From Sphingobacterium paucimobilis HER1398 (GTDB taxonomy: Bacteria > Bacteroidota > Bacteroidia > Sphingobacteriales > Sphingobacteriaceae): a DNA stretch of 64,000 bases. This document shows, in pieces, positions 26,193-35,097 of the stretch; the stretch's first letter is position 1; each line of letters begins with the position of its first letter. The notes under the pieces are model-generated. The model was not told the origin of the DNA. It searched no databases and saw only the letters and a list, made by a program, of their open reading frames with translations. The stretch covers positions 1 to 64,000 of the forward strand of contig NZ_ATDL01000022.1 in assembly GCF_000416985.1 (NCBI RefSeq). Reading direction: 5' to 3'. The translations under genes were made by a program, and so were the position numbers.

Positions 26193-27192
26193 CTATTTCA
26201 GGTGTTCTATTTCTTCGATACGGAGGCCTGTGATTTCCTGAATATCCTCTTTGCTAAAGCCCTTTCCCAACATCTTACGGGCGGTCTCAAGGGCTTGCTC
26301 ATGCTTGCCTTCAGCCATTGCCTCTTTTTTTGCGAAAGCTATGGTATTATTATAATCGCGTTTGCGATCTAAGCTAGATATGTATGCCATCTGTTCTGCA
26401 GGCGATAAGTTTGCCACCTCTCCTACCTCAAAACTAATCTAAATTTCAATACAAAGGAAATTTAAATTACTCTCATCGGCCAATTAAACAACAGACTCTG
26501 AGATGAATATACGAGAGAATATTCTTTTGTCCAAATAGCTAGGTAACTCATCGATCTCGTTGAGATGCTTCATCAGGTACATCCACTGATCCATAATGGT
26601 TGATAGTTCAGTCTTTGACTTATTAAAATTGAGCAATATGAGCATCTTGTAGCTCAGCTTTTCATAGAGAATCTCTTGGTCAAACTGATCTGCGATCTTG
26701 GCACTGTAGTAGTGTTTGGCATCATTGGCCTTGTCCAGCTGAAAGCCCAGTACTGCTACGAAATATACCGGTGGCAATTCATATCCATTGCCCTCAGCTC
26801 CTTTCTTGGCTAGACGGCTGATCGTGCGTGAGGTATAGGTGACGGCACGGTCGAAAAAGAAGTCTTGGTTCTGTAACTGCATCTCCACAAGGAAGTGTTC
26901 ACCTCCATCCCCTATACAGCGTAGATCAAAGACGACCTTGCGCTCGCTGCTATGCTCGCCATCTTTCTCGACATTGGCATATTGGAGGTCTGTAATGATG
27001 TGCTCGCCCTCTAGTAGGCTGTTTAGAAAGTTGATGAGGTTGATTTTATTCTCCTCCCGGCCGAAATAGTGTTTCCAGCCAAAACCGATTCCGACCTAGT
27101 CGGATGAGCTCATGAGTACCTTAAAAAACTTACTCTCACGAATAGTCACTAAGAATTTCGATGTATCGGCTTGTTTTGATTCGTCTCTGCAT
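26193..27192 (-). pseudogene. Rpn-type PD-(D/E)XK nuclease/transposase gene, copy A (broken twice)
   Basis: The family is the Rpn/PDDEXK_2 recombination-promoting nucleases. The core VFDLRCIGDGGEHFLVEMQL (D...E-x-Q) is visible, followed by FFDRAVTYTSRTISRLAKKG. A 61-bp insertion (27084-27144) shifts the frame after the first 16 codons. A second break separates the body (ending ISESVV at 26484) from the C-terminal coiled piece at 26193-26417 (ANLSPAEQMAYISSLDRKRD, then ITGLRIEEIEHLK). Copy B at 47970 has only the second break. Confidence 0.8.
27084..27144. other. 61-bp insertion in Rpn copy A
   Basis: It is absent from copy B, where the flanking words CCAGCCAAA and GTCACTAAG are joined directly. 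The insert contains CCGACCTAGTCGG and CTCATGAG palindromes. No target duplication is evident, apart from a possible single A. Its origin is unknown. Confidence 0.6.
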
Positions 27193-27268
27193 AATATGGA
27201 AGTTTACTTTGAAACAGTATGTTAATTCATAAAGTAAACCTCCATAAACTAAAATTATTAGCCGTACG

Positions 27269-27310
27269 TTAACCGTTTATATCCGTGTATAAACGGATAT
27301 AAACGGTTAA
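27269..27310. repeat. perfect 18-bp inverted repeat upstream of Rpn copy A
   Basis: TTAACCGTTTATATCCGT and its exact complement flank a 6-nt loop (GTATAA). It lies about 75 bp upstream of the Rpn start and is conserved at copy B (48997). No T run follows, so an operator, leader hairpin or element end is more likely than a terminator. Confidence 0.7.
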
Positions 27311-27397
27311 CATTGGCATCGTGGTGCAATATTTAAAGACTTAAAATTGATAGTTGGAACATAAGAATATTTACAAAGTCTTATGAAAAGAAAGAAA

Positions 27398-28963
27398 CTA
27401 ATATCCTATTGCCTCATTCAAACTAGTTGTAATTAAATCTTGTGTATAAATTTTTCCAAAACGATCTGTGGCTACAACTTTCAATGTATTATCAGGACTT
27501 GTCACTTCAAAAGTATAAAGGTGCTTTGTGGTTGTTGTATAATTAGCAGCATTACGATTCAAAACGCCCAAATGATAACCCAATGACCAAGCATCAGTAT
27601 TCAATGAAGAATTTAACACCATATCACCTAACTTCTTATCATTCATGAACACTTCAACCTTCCACGAAGGATCTGCATTCCACACATTAGCGATTAACGT
27701 TCTTGAAGTTTTCCCATACGTATATACTCCATATTGACCACCAAAATTTGCATCTCCCCAGTGCAGTCTCAATTGATATTCTTTTGCTAATTTAGTAGGC
27801 TTATAATACCAATTCTTAATACTCGTGCCATCAATTTCATATACCCCATATCCATTCGGTGTTCCATCACCATTGATTGTTGACTTCCACCAAGCTCCAC
27901 AGGTTGCAGCATGCACGTGCTCATATATTTCGATACCATTTACTTTATGAATATAATTTTCATTATAGTGTGTGTGACCTGCAAAAAAGTGTATATTCTT
28001 AAAATCTTTTATTATATCAAATAAACGAGATCGTGTAGCAAAAGAGCTGTTTCGAATAGGCATATGATAAGAGATAATTAATAATTTGTCTTTAGAAACA
28101 AAGCTTAAATCTTTCTCTAGCCAATCCAATTGCTCATTACTGAATCCCAAACTATAATCAGTGTCATTCTTAAAAACAACATTATCTAAAACTACAAAAT
28201 GTACATTGCCCCTATTAAACGAGAAATCTAGCGGTCCAAAAGAACTTTCAAAGGAAAGACTATTTCTAGGAACAGCTGGAGATCCTCCAGTTTTATCATG
28301 ATTTCCAATGGTAGTAAACACCGGCATAGCTGTAGACCCTAATACTGTCTTCATAGTATTAAACAGGTTAGGTTTGTCGGCAACCACATCCCCCAGTGAT
28401 ATACCATAAACTGGTAATTTAGACTTTGCTAATTCCTGTTTAATATCTTCAATTGTCTCTTCTTTAAATCGTACAACCTCTGCATCATTAGCAACTTGAG
28501 GATCCCCAATCGCATAAACCAAGAATTGCTCTTCTTTATTCTTCAATTTGCTCAAAAAGAAATTATGCTGCTGAGGAATAGTCGAATTGTTCAATGGTTG
28601 ATAGAACAAAGCCATATTCCGATCATCAGATGTATTAACTGTATAATCGCTGGGCGTAGAATAATATACAAATCTTGCTTTATTAGATTTTTTGAATTGG
28701 TACTCTCCCTTAGCATTAGTCGTTACCAAATTAAAACCATCTGACACAACAACACCTTCTATAGGCTTCAACTCTTCATCCAATACATATCCATAAACAT
28801 CATTCTCAGGCAGCACATTGATTTTTGGCAACTGTTTGATGGGTTCCGTAATTACAGTATTATCAATGAAATCATCATCATTTTTAGAACAACTTGAACA
28901 TAACAAACCAATAAACAACGCGATAAACAACAGTTGTGTAATTAGAAAATTAACCTTTATCAT
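27398..28963 (-). CDS. calcineurin-like phosphoesterase lipoprotein with N-terminal beta domain
   Basis: 521 aa. The lipobox is LCSSCSKND. An N-terminal carboxypeptidase-regulatory/MetallophosN beta domain (about 55-130, GYVLDEELKPIEGVVVSDGF) precedes the metallophosphatase core with AIGDPQ, SLGDVVAD, TIGNHDKT, ISYHMP and FAGHTHYN, all metal ligands present. A C-terminal beta domain reads KVEVFMNDKKLGD. It would cleave phosphoesters outside the inner membrane. It is the last gene of the cluster transcribed from about 38.9 kb and is unrelated to the adjoining Rpn repeat. Confidence 0.88.
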   Translation of the reverse strand: MIKVNFLITQLLFIALFIGLLCSSCSKNDDDFIDNTVITEPIKQLPKINVLPENDVYGYVLDEELKPIEGVVVSDGFNLVTTNAKGEYQFKKSNKARFVYYSTPSDYTVNTSDDRNMALFYQPLNNSTIPQQHNFFLSKLKNKEEQFLVYAIGDPQVANDAEVVRFKEETIEDIKQELAKSKLPVYGISLGDVVADKPNLFNTMKTVLGSTAMPVFTTIGNHDKTGGSPAVPRNSLSFESSFGPLDFSFNRGNVHFVVLDNVVFKNDTDYSLGFSNEQLDWLEKDLSFVSKDKLLIISYHMPIRNSSFATRSRLFDIIKDFKNIHFFAGHTHYNENYIHKVNGIEIYEHVHAATCGAWWKSTINGDGTPNGYGVYEIDGTSIKNWYYKPTKLAKEYQLRLHWGDANFGGQYGVYTYGKTSRTLIANVWNADPSWKVEVFMNDKKLGDMVLNSSLNTDAWSLGYHLGVLNRNAANYTTTTKHLYTFEVTSPDNTLKVVATDRFGKIYTQDLITTSLNEAIGY

Positions 28964-29030
28964 AATTTAATATTTGATTCTATATACTTAATTGCTTTAC
29001 TGATCTCTGGACTGGTATAGCACTCAGAAG

Positions 29031-29627
29031 TTAAGCGTTTAGTTTTAACAAAGTAATACCGCTATGTTTAGATAATGTTAATAGAGTTAATGCCGAATTC
29101 TCTTGAACAATTTTTCTATAGTTTTTAAGTGGCATACCTAATTGCGAGGCCATAAAAAACCTATTTAAACCGTTATGACCGACAATTAACACAGTTTTAC
29201 CTGCATATTTATCCATTAATTCCTTATAAAATGAATCCAATCTTTGTACTACTTCATAAGCTGTTTCCCCTGTTGATCCCGCCTTATTATTCTCAGGATC
29301 CCCCAACCAATTGTTCCAACTTTCAGCGTCGTCTACTTGAAACTCTTCAGATCTTCTTCCTTCCCACTCTCCAAAATCTACTTCAATCAAACGGTCATCA
29401 ATGATTATATCCTCTCTAAAACCCGAAGCTATCATAGCTGTATCCTTCGCTCTTTTAAGTGGAGAAGAAAAGACAGCATCAAATACATAATCCTCCAAAA
29501 GTTCAGTCATTCTTTTTGCTTGACTTATCCCCTTAGGAGTTAACTCAATATCAGTACGCCCACAATACCTATTTCCATCAGCATTATATGCTGTCTCTCC
29601 ATGTCTTAACAAACAAATAGTAACCAT
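29031..29627 (-). CDS. histidine phosphatase (phosphoglycerate-mutase-like)
   Basis: 198 aa. CLLRHGETAYNADGNRYCGR carries the catalytic RHG; SSPLKRAKDTA and the second His in VLIVGHNGLNRFF are present. It lacks the longer insertions of true dPGM, so it is more likely a small-molecule phosphatase (CobC/PhoE type) acting on a sugar or polyol phosphate of this pathway. It starts 1 bp from the stop of the kinase gene, so it is tightly coupled. Confidence 0.85.
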   Translation of the reverse strand: MVTICLLRHGETAYNADGNRYCGRTDIELTPKGISQAKRMTELLEDYVFDAVFSSPLKRAKDTAMIASGFREDIIIDDRLIEVDFGEWEGRRSEEFQVDDAESWNNWLGDPENNKAGSTGETAYEVVQRLDSFYKELMDKYAGKTVLIVGHNGLNRFFMASQLGMPLKNYRKIVQENSALTLLTLSKHSGITLLKLNA

Positions 29628-29628
29628 T

Positions 29629-31059
29629 TTACAAATAATTTAATTCAATTAACTTTTTCTTAAACAGCGCGTATTGCAACTCATAGGAGTTCACTAAGCT
29701 TTCATTAGGTAATACTTCTCTTTCAATTGAGGTCATTTTCATGGCTGCGGCAGACAAGCTATCATAATAGGTATGTGAAGCTGCCATAATAGCAGCACCT
29801 AGCGCTCCACTTGCTTCTTTGCATTTATAGATGGGTACATTCAGTACTGAAGATCTAATCCTGAGCCACAAATCACTATTACTTCCTCCTCCAGCTGTAT
29901 ACACTGCTGTTAACTTTTCTAAAGACAAATCTTCTATAATCTCATAGGCTAGACGCTCAACAAATGCAACACCTTCCAAGTTAGCCGCAAACAGCTCTGC
30001 CCTATTTTCAGTAACAGGAACAATTTCCTTAGCTTCAGGAGCCAAAATTGGGTATCGCTCTCCACTTTGTTTTAAAGGCCAAGCTACCTTTCCTGTCGGA
30101 ATCAAGGATTCAGCTTCCGCTGTCAATTGATCCAATTGCTCAATAAAGTCTAGTGTTATCCAATCTGCACCTGTATTACTTGCTCCACCAGGCATCCAAT
30201 AACCTTCAGGATGTCGGTGACTATACAATCTCCCTAAATCATCTACTACCTTATTTCTTGTAACACCTTTAATGACGAGAGTAGTACCAATAGTCGTATT
30301 CCAATCACCAGGATTGACAGCTCCAGAAGCAATTTGACTTGAGCAGCCATCTGTAATGCCTACAACAACATCAATCTGAGGTATTGACCATCTCTCCGAC
30401 AAATCACAAGACAAACTACCAACAACAGTCCCCGAAGGAACAACCTCCTGCATCCACCCCTTTTGAAAACCAAACTCATCAAAAATATAATCAGGCCATT
30501 CCAGTTTATCCAAATCATAACCTGATTTTAATACATTAGTATAATCTGTGGTACCATAGTTACCGCACAGCTTACCCACAATAAAATCGGAAGCATGCAC
30601 CCAAAGGTGGATATCCTGCTTTTTTTCAGGAAAAGACTCTTGAAACCAAAGTATCTTACTTATACCAGAAGAAGCATTAAATCCAGTATAGCCTTGACTT
30701 ACATATTTACAAGCAATCTTTTTGATACGTAAACCTTGCTCAGCCGATCGCAAATCACTATACATAATCGCATTATGCAGTGGATTCATATTAGCATCTA
30801 ATGGAATTACAGTTCCTGAGGTAGACGTAACGGAAGCCGCTATTATCGACTCACGATTAAAACCATCAGGCAAATTCAAAACAATTTCATCTATCAACTG
30901 ATAACAATACTCCCACCACAAGTCTGGAGACTGTTCCTCTCTAAACGAATTATTTATTACAAATTTTTTAGATCTAGAATCTACAATTCCACCCTCATGA
31001 TCAACCAAAATAACACGAGCACCTTGAGTACCAACATCAATTCCTAAAAAAAATGCCAT
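29629..31059 (-). CDS. FGGY-family carbohydrate kinase, D-ribulokinase-like
   Basis: 476 aa. The N-terminal phosphate-1 motif is GIDVGTQGARVILVDHEGGI; TSTSGTVIPLDANMNPLHNA followed by IMYSDLRSAEQ resembles the SePSK/D-ribulose kinase branch. The C-terminal ATP-binding AVYTAGGGSNSDLWLRIRSS is intact. It phosphorylates a ketose or polyol in the cytoplasm. It follows the second kinase with a 2-bp gap. Substrate not proven. Confidence 0.85.
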   Translation of the reverse strand: MAFFLGIDVGTQGARVILVDHEGGIVDSRSKKFVINNSFREEQSPDLWWEYCYQLIDEIVLNLPDGFNRESIIAASVTSTSGTVIPLDANMNPLHNAIMYSDLRSAEQGLRIKKIACKYVSQGYTGFNASSGISKILWFQESFPEKKQDIHLWVHASDFIVGKLCGNYGTTDYTNVLKSGYDLDKLEWPDYIFDEFGFQKGWMQEVVPSGTVVGSLSCDLSERWSIPQIDVVVGITDGCSSQIASGAVNPGDWNTTIGTTLVIKGVTRNKVVDDLGRLYSHRHPEGYWMPGGASNTGADWITLDFIEQLDQLTAEAESLIPTGKVAWPLKQSGERYPILAPEAKEIVPVTENRAELFAANLEGVAFVERLAYEIIEDLSLEKLTAVYTAGGGSNSDLWLRIRSSVLNVPIYKCKEASGALGAAIMAASHTYYDSLSAAAMKMTSIEREVLPNESLVNSYELQYALFKKKLIELNYL

Positions 31060-31061
31060 GA

Positions 31062-32507
31062 TTATACTTCAATATGTTTAAATGTTTTACGTGCATTCTT
31101 CCATTCCAAATACAACTTTTCAAACTTCTCATGTTCTTCGGGAATCGTCTCCTCCAAAAGATAAGGTTTCAGCTTAGGACCATTAAGAGCCTCATTACAT
31201 ATATATACTCCTCCTAATACCGAAGCTTGACGATAGGTATCCATTATTCTAATGCGCTTTCCTAGCAAGTTCGCCAAGAATTGACGCAATTTTTTGCTTT
31301 CCATTCCACCGCCACACGCCCAGATATAAGGCTCCTGATGAGGTGAAACATCCGTCAAAAACTTATAATTCTCATAAATAGAACAAGCAATGTCCCAGAG
31401 TACTGAAAACACAAAACTACCGCGCGTCAATTGATGAGAGACAGGTGCGTTAAATATGAAGCCACCTTTCGTCAATGGTCTATCTTCATCTGCAATCAAT
31501 GACCCTAGTGATGCAATACACTGGGAGTAACCAGTTTCTTCTAATTCCTTTTCAATAATGTCATATCCTTCATTTGGATAGAATATTTCCTTAAGACGTT
31601 GATAGTTTAAGCCAGTAACCCCTGCATTGGCCTCTAATATGAAATTATCTTCATCAATATACCTACTCGTCCATGTCCGTTGTTCCTTATCTTTCTCAAA
31701 CGTATTGACAAGCTTTATAATTGGAGTTGTAGTTCCCGAAACAACAATAACATCATTAGAAGATGGTTCCATACTTCTAATCGCTAATTGAGTGTCTGCT
31801 CCTCCAACTACCACTTGAGCTTCTTTAGATACATCTAAAAGTATCGCTATATCATTTCTAATTTTACCTAGTATAGTACCCGAATTCTTAAGCTCAGGCA
31901 ATATATTAGGAGATAAATCAAAAAGTGACAATAATTCAGAAGACCAACATTTGTCTTGTACACTATATAACAATGTTTCTGATGCTTGCGAGTGTTCATA
32001 ACAAGCTGCTCCCGAAAACTTATATTGTATCCAGTCAGAAATACTCATTACTGTGGCAACCTGGTCAAATAACTCTGGATATACCTCACGCAATCCAACA
32101 AGTTTAAAAGCAGAAAACAAAGAAGTAGGAAATCTTCCAGACATTTGGTAAACAAAATCTTTATCAAGAAGATCATTCTCCCAATTACGTCCACGATGAT
32201 CAATATTAGGCATACCCAACAAAGAATTACCAGATTCATTAACAACAACGATTCCTTCCCGCTGACTAGTTGCTGTAATCGCTTTGACTACCACATCCCC
32301 AGCCTCAAGTAACGCTTCTCTTGACAAACTAACTATTTGATGCCACAACTCTTCTGGTTCGAAATATATAGACTCTTCATAATTCGTATCTGCGACATAA
32401 TTAACATTCTCCCGCTTTATAGATAATATCTGTCCCGTTGTCGTAGATACTGCTACACGTGCATTACCTGTTCCGATATCTACAACTAAATAAACGCTCT
32501 GTGCCAT
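31062..32507 (-). CDS. FGGY-family carbohydrate kinase (LsrK/xylulokinase-like)
   Basis: 481 aa. It has VVDIGTGNARVAVSTTTGQI, then ATSQREGIVVVNESGNSLLG, then DHRGRNW (substrate loop), VVVGGADTQLAI and YIWACGGGMESKKLRQFLAN. It is closest in appearance to the autoinducer-2/L-xylulose kinase branch, but the neighbours point to a polyol-type substrate. It forms a kinase pair with 29629. Confidence 0.82.
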   Translation of the reverse strand: MAQSVYLVVDIGTGNARVAVSTTTGQILSIKRENVNYVADTNYEESIYFEPEELWHQIVSLSREALLEAGDVVVKAITATSQREGIVVVNESGNSLLGMPNIDHRGRNWENDLLDKDFVYQMSGRFPTSLFSAFKLVGLREVYPELFDQVATVMSISDWIQYKFSGAACYEHSQASETLLYSVQDKCWSSELLSLFDLSPNILPELKNSGTILGKIRNDIAILLDVSKEAQVVVGGADTQLAIRSMEPSSNDVIVVSGTTTPIIKLVNTFEKDKEQRTWTSRYIDEDNFILEANAGVTGLNYQRLKEIFYPNEGYDIIEKELEETGYSQCIASLGSLIADEDRPLTKGGFIFNAPVSHQLTRGSFVFSVLWDIACSIYENYKFLTDVSPHQEPYIWACGGGMESKKLRQFLANLLGKRIRIMDTYRQASVLGGVYICNEALNGPKLKPYLLEETIPEEHEKFEKLYLEWKNARKTFKHIEV

Positions 32508-32512
32508 CTCTA

Positions 32513-33517
32513 TTACTTTATCAATTCGATTATTTGCTTATTTACCAATTGTTTAATTGATTTATTATCCTTGTAGAAAAACTCACGTAAACTATTATTC
32601 ATAATAAAAGCATGATGATCTTCTACTTCATGAGTAGCACCCGCAATATGTGGAGTAGCTAGTACATTTTTATGTGAAATCATTTTATAATCTACCGAAT
32701 CAGGTGGCTCATTATAATATACATCTAAGACCGCACCTCTGATTTTCTCAGACTCAATTACCTCTAACAGATCAGCTCTATTTACCACAGTAGCCCTTGC
32801 TGTATTCACAAATATTGCATTAGAATGCATTAGTGAAAGGTACTTCTTATCGATCATCCCGATAGTCTCAGGAGTAACTGGTAGATGAATCCCAATAACA
32901 TCACATGTTGAAAACAACTCTTCTAACTCTACCTTTGTATAATTCTCATTAGGATCCAAATAATAAGGATCATAATAATATATATCAGCAGGAAAGCTCA
33001 ATAACATACGGGCAATATATTGGCCGACAGCACCAAAGCCTACCATACCTACTTTTTTGCCTGCTAATTCATTTCCTTTAAATTCCAGATAAGAAGTATG
33101 CGCTCCCTCATCCCAATTCTTTGCCTCTAGCCAATTTATAGCAGGTATAGTATTACGCATTAGAGTAATTACATTTGCTATAAACATTTCTGCAACCGCC
33201 TGGGCATTACGAGCTGGAGTATTGAAGACAGGAATACCTAATTCAGTTGCTACTTTGACATTAATATTTGATGGAGTACCTCTGCAAACACCAACAAATT
33301 TCAACTGCGGATTATTACGCAAAACTTCCTCCGTAATATCATCATGTTCTACAATCAACCCATCAGCTCTTGTTTCAGCAAGCATAAGATTAATTTCATC
33401 AGCATTAAAAGCTCTTCCGTGCGGCTTCCAGGGTTTATAAATAACTTCATCAAACAAACCCTCTAACTCGTTCAAAGCCTTAGTATTCTCGTAAGGAGCT
33501 GTAAGTAAAATTCTCAT
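32513..33517 (-). CDS. D-isomer-specific 2-hydroxyacid dehydrogenase
   Basis: 334 aa. The Rossmann NAD motif is GKKVGMVGFGAVGQYIARML. Catalytic Arg is in FVNTARATVVNRADLLEV, Glu in DVYYNEPPDS, and His in LATPHIAGATHEVEDHHAF. It would oxidise or reduce a 2-hydroxy/2-oxo acid intermediate. It starts 5 bp from the kinase gene and is part of the same operon. Confidence 0.88.
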   Translation of the reverse strand: MRILLTAPYENTKALNELEGLFDEVIYKPWKPHGRAFNADEINLMLAETRADGLIVEHDDITEEVLRNNPQLKFVGVCRGTPSNINVKVATELGIPVFNTPARNAQAVAEMFIANVITLMRNTIPAINWLEAKNWDEGAHTSYLEFKGNELAGKKVGMVGFGAVGQYIARMLLSFPADIYYYDPYYLDPNENYTKVELEELFSTCDVIGIHLPVTPETIGMIDKKYLSLMHSNAIFVNTARATVVNRADLLEVIESEKIRGAVLDVYYNEPPDSVDYKMISHKNVLATPHIAGATHEVEDHHAFIMNNSLREFFYKDNKSIKQLVNKQIIELIK

Positions 33518-33541
33518 ATATAATGTATTATAGTTTCTTAT

Positions 33542-34020
33542 TTAATCTCTATTATCACTAGGAAGACTGATGTATTTTGTAAGGATAGCGCTTATTAAAT
33601 AGAGTCCCGCCAACAACCAAATTATAACCTCACTTCCAATAATCCCAATACACAACCCCACCAAAGCCGGCCCAATAAAAACAGGCAATCCCGCTCCAAG
33701 ATTCAGAATTGACATAGCAGCCCCTTTATCTTCCTTTACCAAAGATGGTACTAAAGCAGACAACGGTACGTAGCCAGCTAATAATGCACCCCAAAATCCA
33801 GCTTAGCCATACCAAGCCCAACAAAACCAATTGCAATAGCAACTCCATAAATAGCAAATAGACTAGCGGATTGCTGCATACTCATGCCATGTTCAATCAA
33901 ATATGGACTTAGCCACCCCTGCTCAACCCCATCCCCCATCATGAAAATCAAAACTCCTGGATACCCCCACTTCAATTGACTTGGGATCCCAAACGTAGAT
34001 GCATTTACTTTATTACTCAT
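33542..34020 (-). pseudogene. RbtT/DalT/CsbX-type MFS transporter, internally deleted
   Basis: Two frames remain. An N-terminal piece (34020-33778) reads YPGVLIFMMGDGVEQGWLSP, then YLIEHGMSMQQSASLFAIYG. A C-terminal piece reads ALLAGYVPLSALVPSLVKED, then LPVFIGPALVGLC. They join around 33785 in different frames with well over half of the about 12-TM protein missing. The family imports pentitols (ribitol, D-arabitol) and relatives. The loss may be compensated by the MFS gene at 36529. Confidence 0.8.
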
Positions 34021-34139
34021 ATTAGATTCATTTAGTAATTGGTATTATGGCACTAATATAAACATTAATAAAGAAAATTAAATAAAATTTAAACAAAAAA
34101 AAGAATATTATAATTTAATATTCTTTTTCTTCACAAATA

Positions 34140-35081
34140 CTAATACTCTAATATAGCCTCCAAAAAATAATGATCACTAGGGTAAACCCCATGATAACTA
34201 TCCTTAATAATCGTAGATGAAATAGCCGAAACAGGTCCCTTAGTAAAAATATAATCTATCTTTTTCGCCCGCTTTGCCCTCTCTGCATCATGCGGCATAA
34301 AAGCATGTGTAGTGCCTCCAGCAACACCTTGAGCAGCACTAACATCAAAGGAGTCTGACCATCCTGAACTCAAAACTTCATTTATTACCGCAGAATCAGG
34401 AGCAGCATTAAAATCACCAGTCAAAATCTGCACAAACTCATTTTGATATTGACTAGCCTCTTTCAAGACCATTTTTACCTGTTCGACCCTAGCCTCTTGT
34501 TTTACGTGATCTAAATGAAGATTAATAATACGTAACTCTTTATTCGTTTTCTTATCCAACAACCTAACCCAACTCAGGTTTCTAGCCCTAGCCGAACCCC
34601 AAGATATACTCCCCGCTTCAAGAGGTGTCTCCGAAAGCCAATATCCACCTGCATTGAGAAGTTCAAAACGCTTTTTAGAAAAGAAAATAGGGTTTTTAGC
34701 AATACCATGGTAACCAACCTGACGCACATCCATCTCTGGTCCATCAAAGCCAAAAGCATAATAACCAGTCAACGAACTCTTGAGATCCAAAAACTGCGAA
34801 CGCAGCACCTCTTGAAAGCTTACAACATCCGCTTTTTTACTTTTTATAATTTGGATACACGCTTCACGCCTATCCTTCCAGCCCACCCCCTTTTGTTCAT
34901 CCTCCAACAAGTCAACCCTTATATTACAGGTTAATATTTTAAGACGTTTTTCAAATGACACACTATTTTCATCAGCACTAGCCAATTGAAAATCAACAAA
35001 AGGCAACAAAGAAAGAACTCCAATTTTTTGCAAAAAGCCCCTTCGAGAAGAGGCTTTATTATCGTTATTGTTAGATATCAT
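34140..35081 (-). CDS. EEP-family phosphodiesterase/nuclease, Tat-exported
   Basis: 313 aa. The N-terminus carries a twin-arginine-like signal (SSRRGFLQKIGVLSLLPFVD). The endonuclease/exonuclease/phosphatase core is complete: ILTCNIRVDL, VVSFQEVLRSQ, IINLHLDHVKQ, LTGDFNAAPDS and YPSDHYFLE. Secreted members cleave phosphodiesters of nucleic acids, sphingomyelin or phosphoinositides. In this cluster, release of a phosphopolyol from an extracellular polymer or lipid is plausible. Confidence 0.87.
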   Translation of the reverse strand: MISNNNDNKASSRRGFLQKIGVLSLLPFVDFQLASADENSVSFEKRLKILTCNIRVDLLEDEQKGVGWKDRREACIQIIKSKKADVVSFQEVLRSQFLDLKSSLTGYYAFGFDGPEMDVRQVGYHGIAKNPIFFSKKRFELLNAGGYWLSETPLEAGSISWGSARARNLSWVRLLDKKTNKELRIINLHLDHVKQEARVEQVKMVLKEASQYQNEFVQILTGDFNAAPDSAVINEVLSSGWSDSFDVSAAQGVAGGTTHAFMPHDAERAKRAKKIDYIFTKGPVSAISSTIIKDSYHGVYPSDHYFLEAILEY

Positions 35082-35097
35082 AACTATACAAAATATA

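Larger units (their letters stand above)
25957..27350. repeat. 1.4-kb repeat, copy A (cassette tail + terminator + broken Rpn gene + palindrome)
   Basis: This segment is nearly identical to 47735-49078. Differences are a 61-bp insertion in copy A (27084-27144), a short in-frame deletion in the KEAMAEGKHEQ region, and scattered substitutions. A third, truncated copy of its internal part lies at 59576-59680. Confidence 0.8.

Noticed and set aside
33542..34020. Two separate small membrane protein genes
   Set aside because: Both match opposite ends of one MFS family and meet at an internal deletion, so they are one pseudogene.
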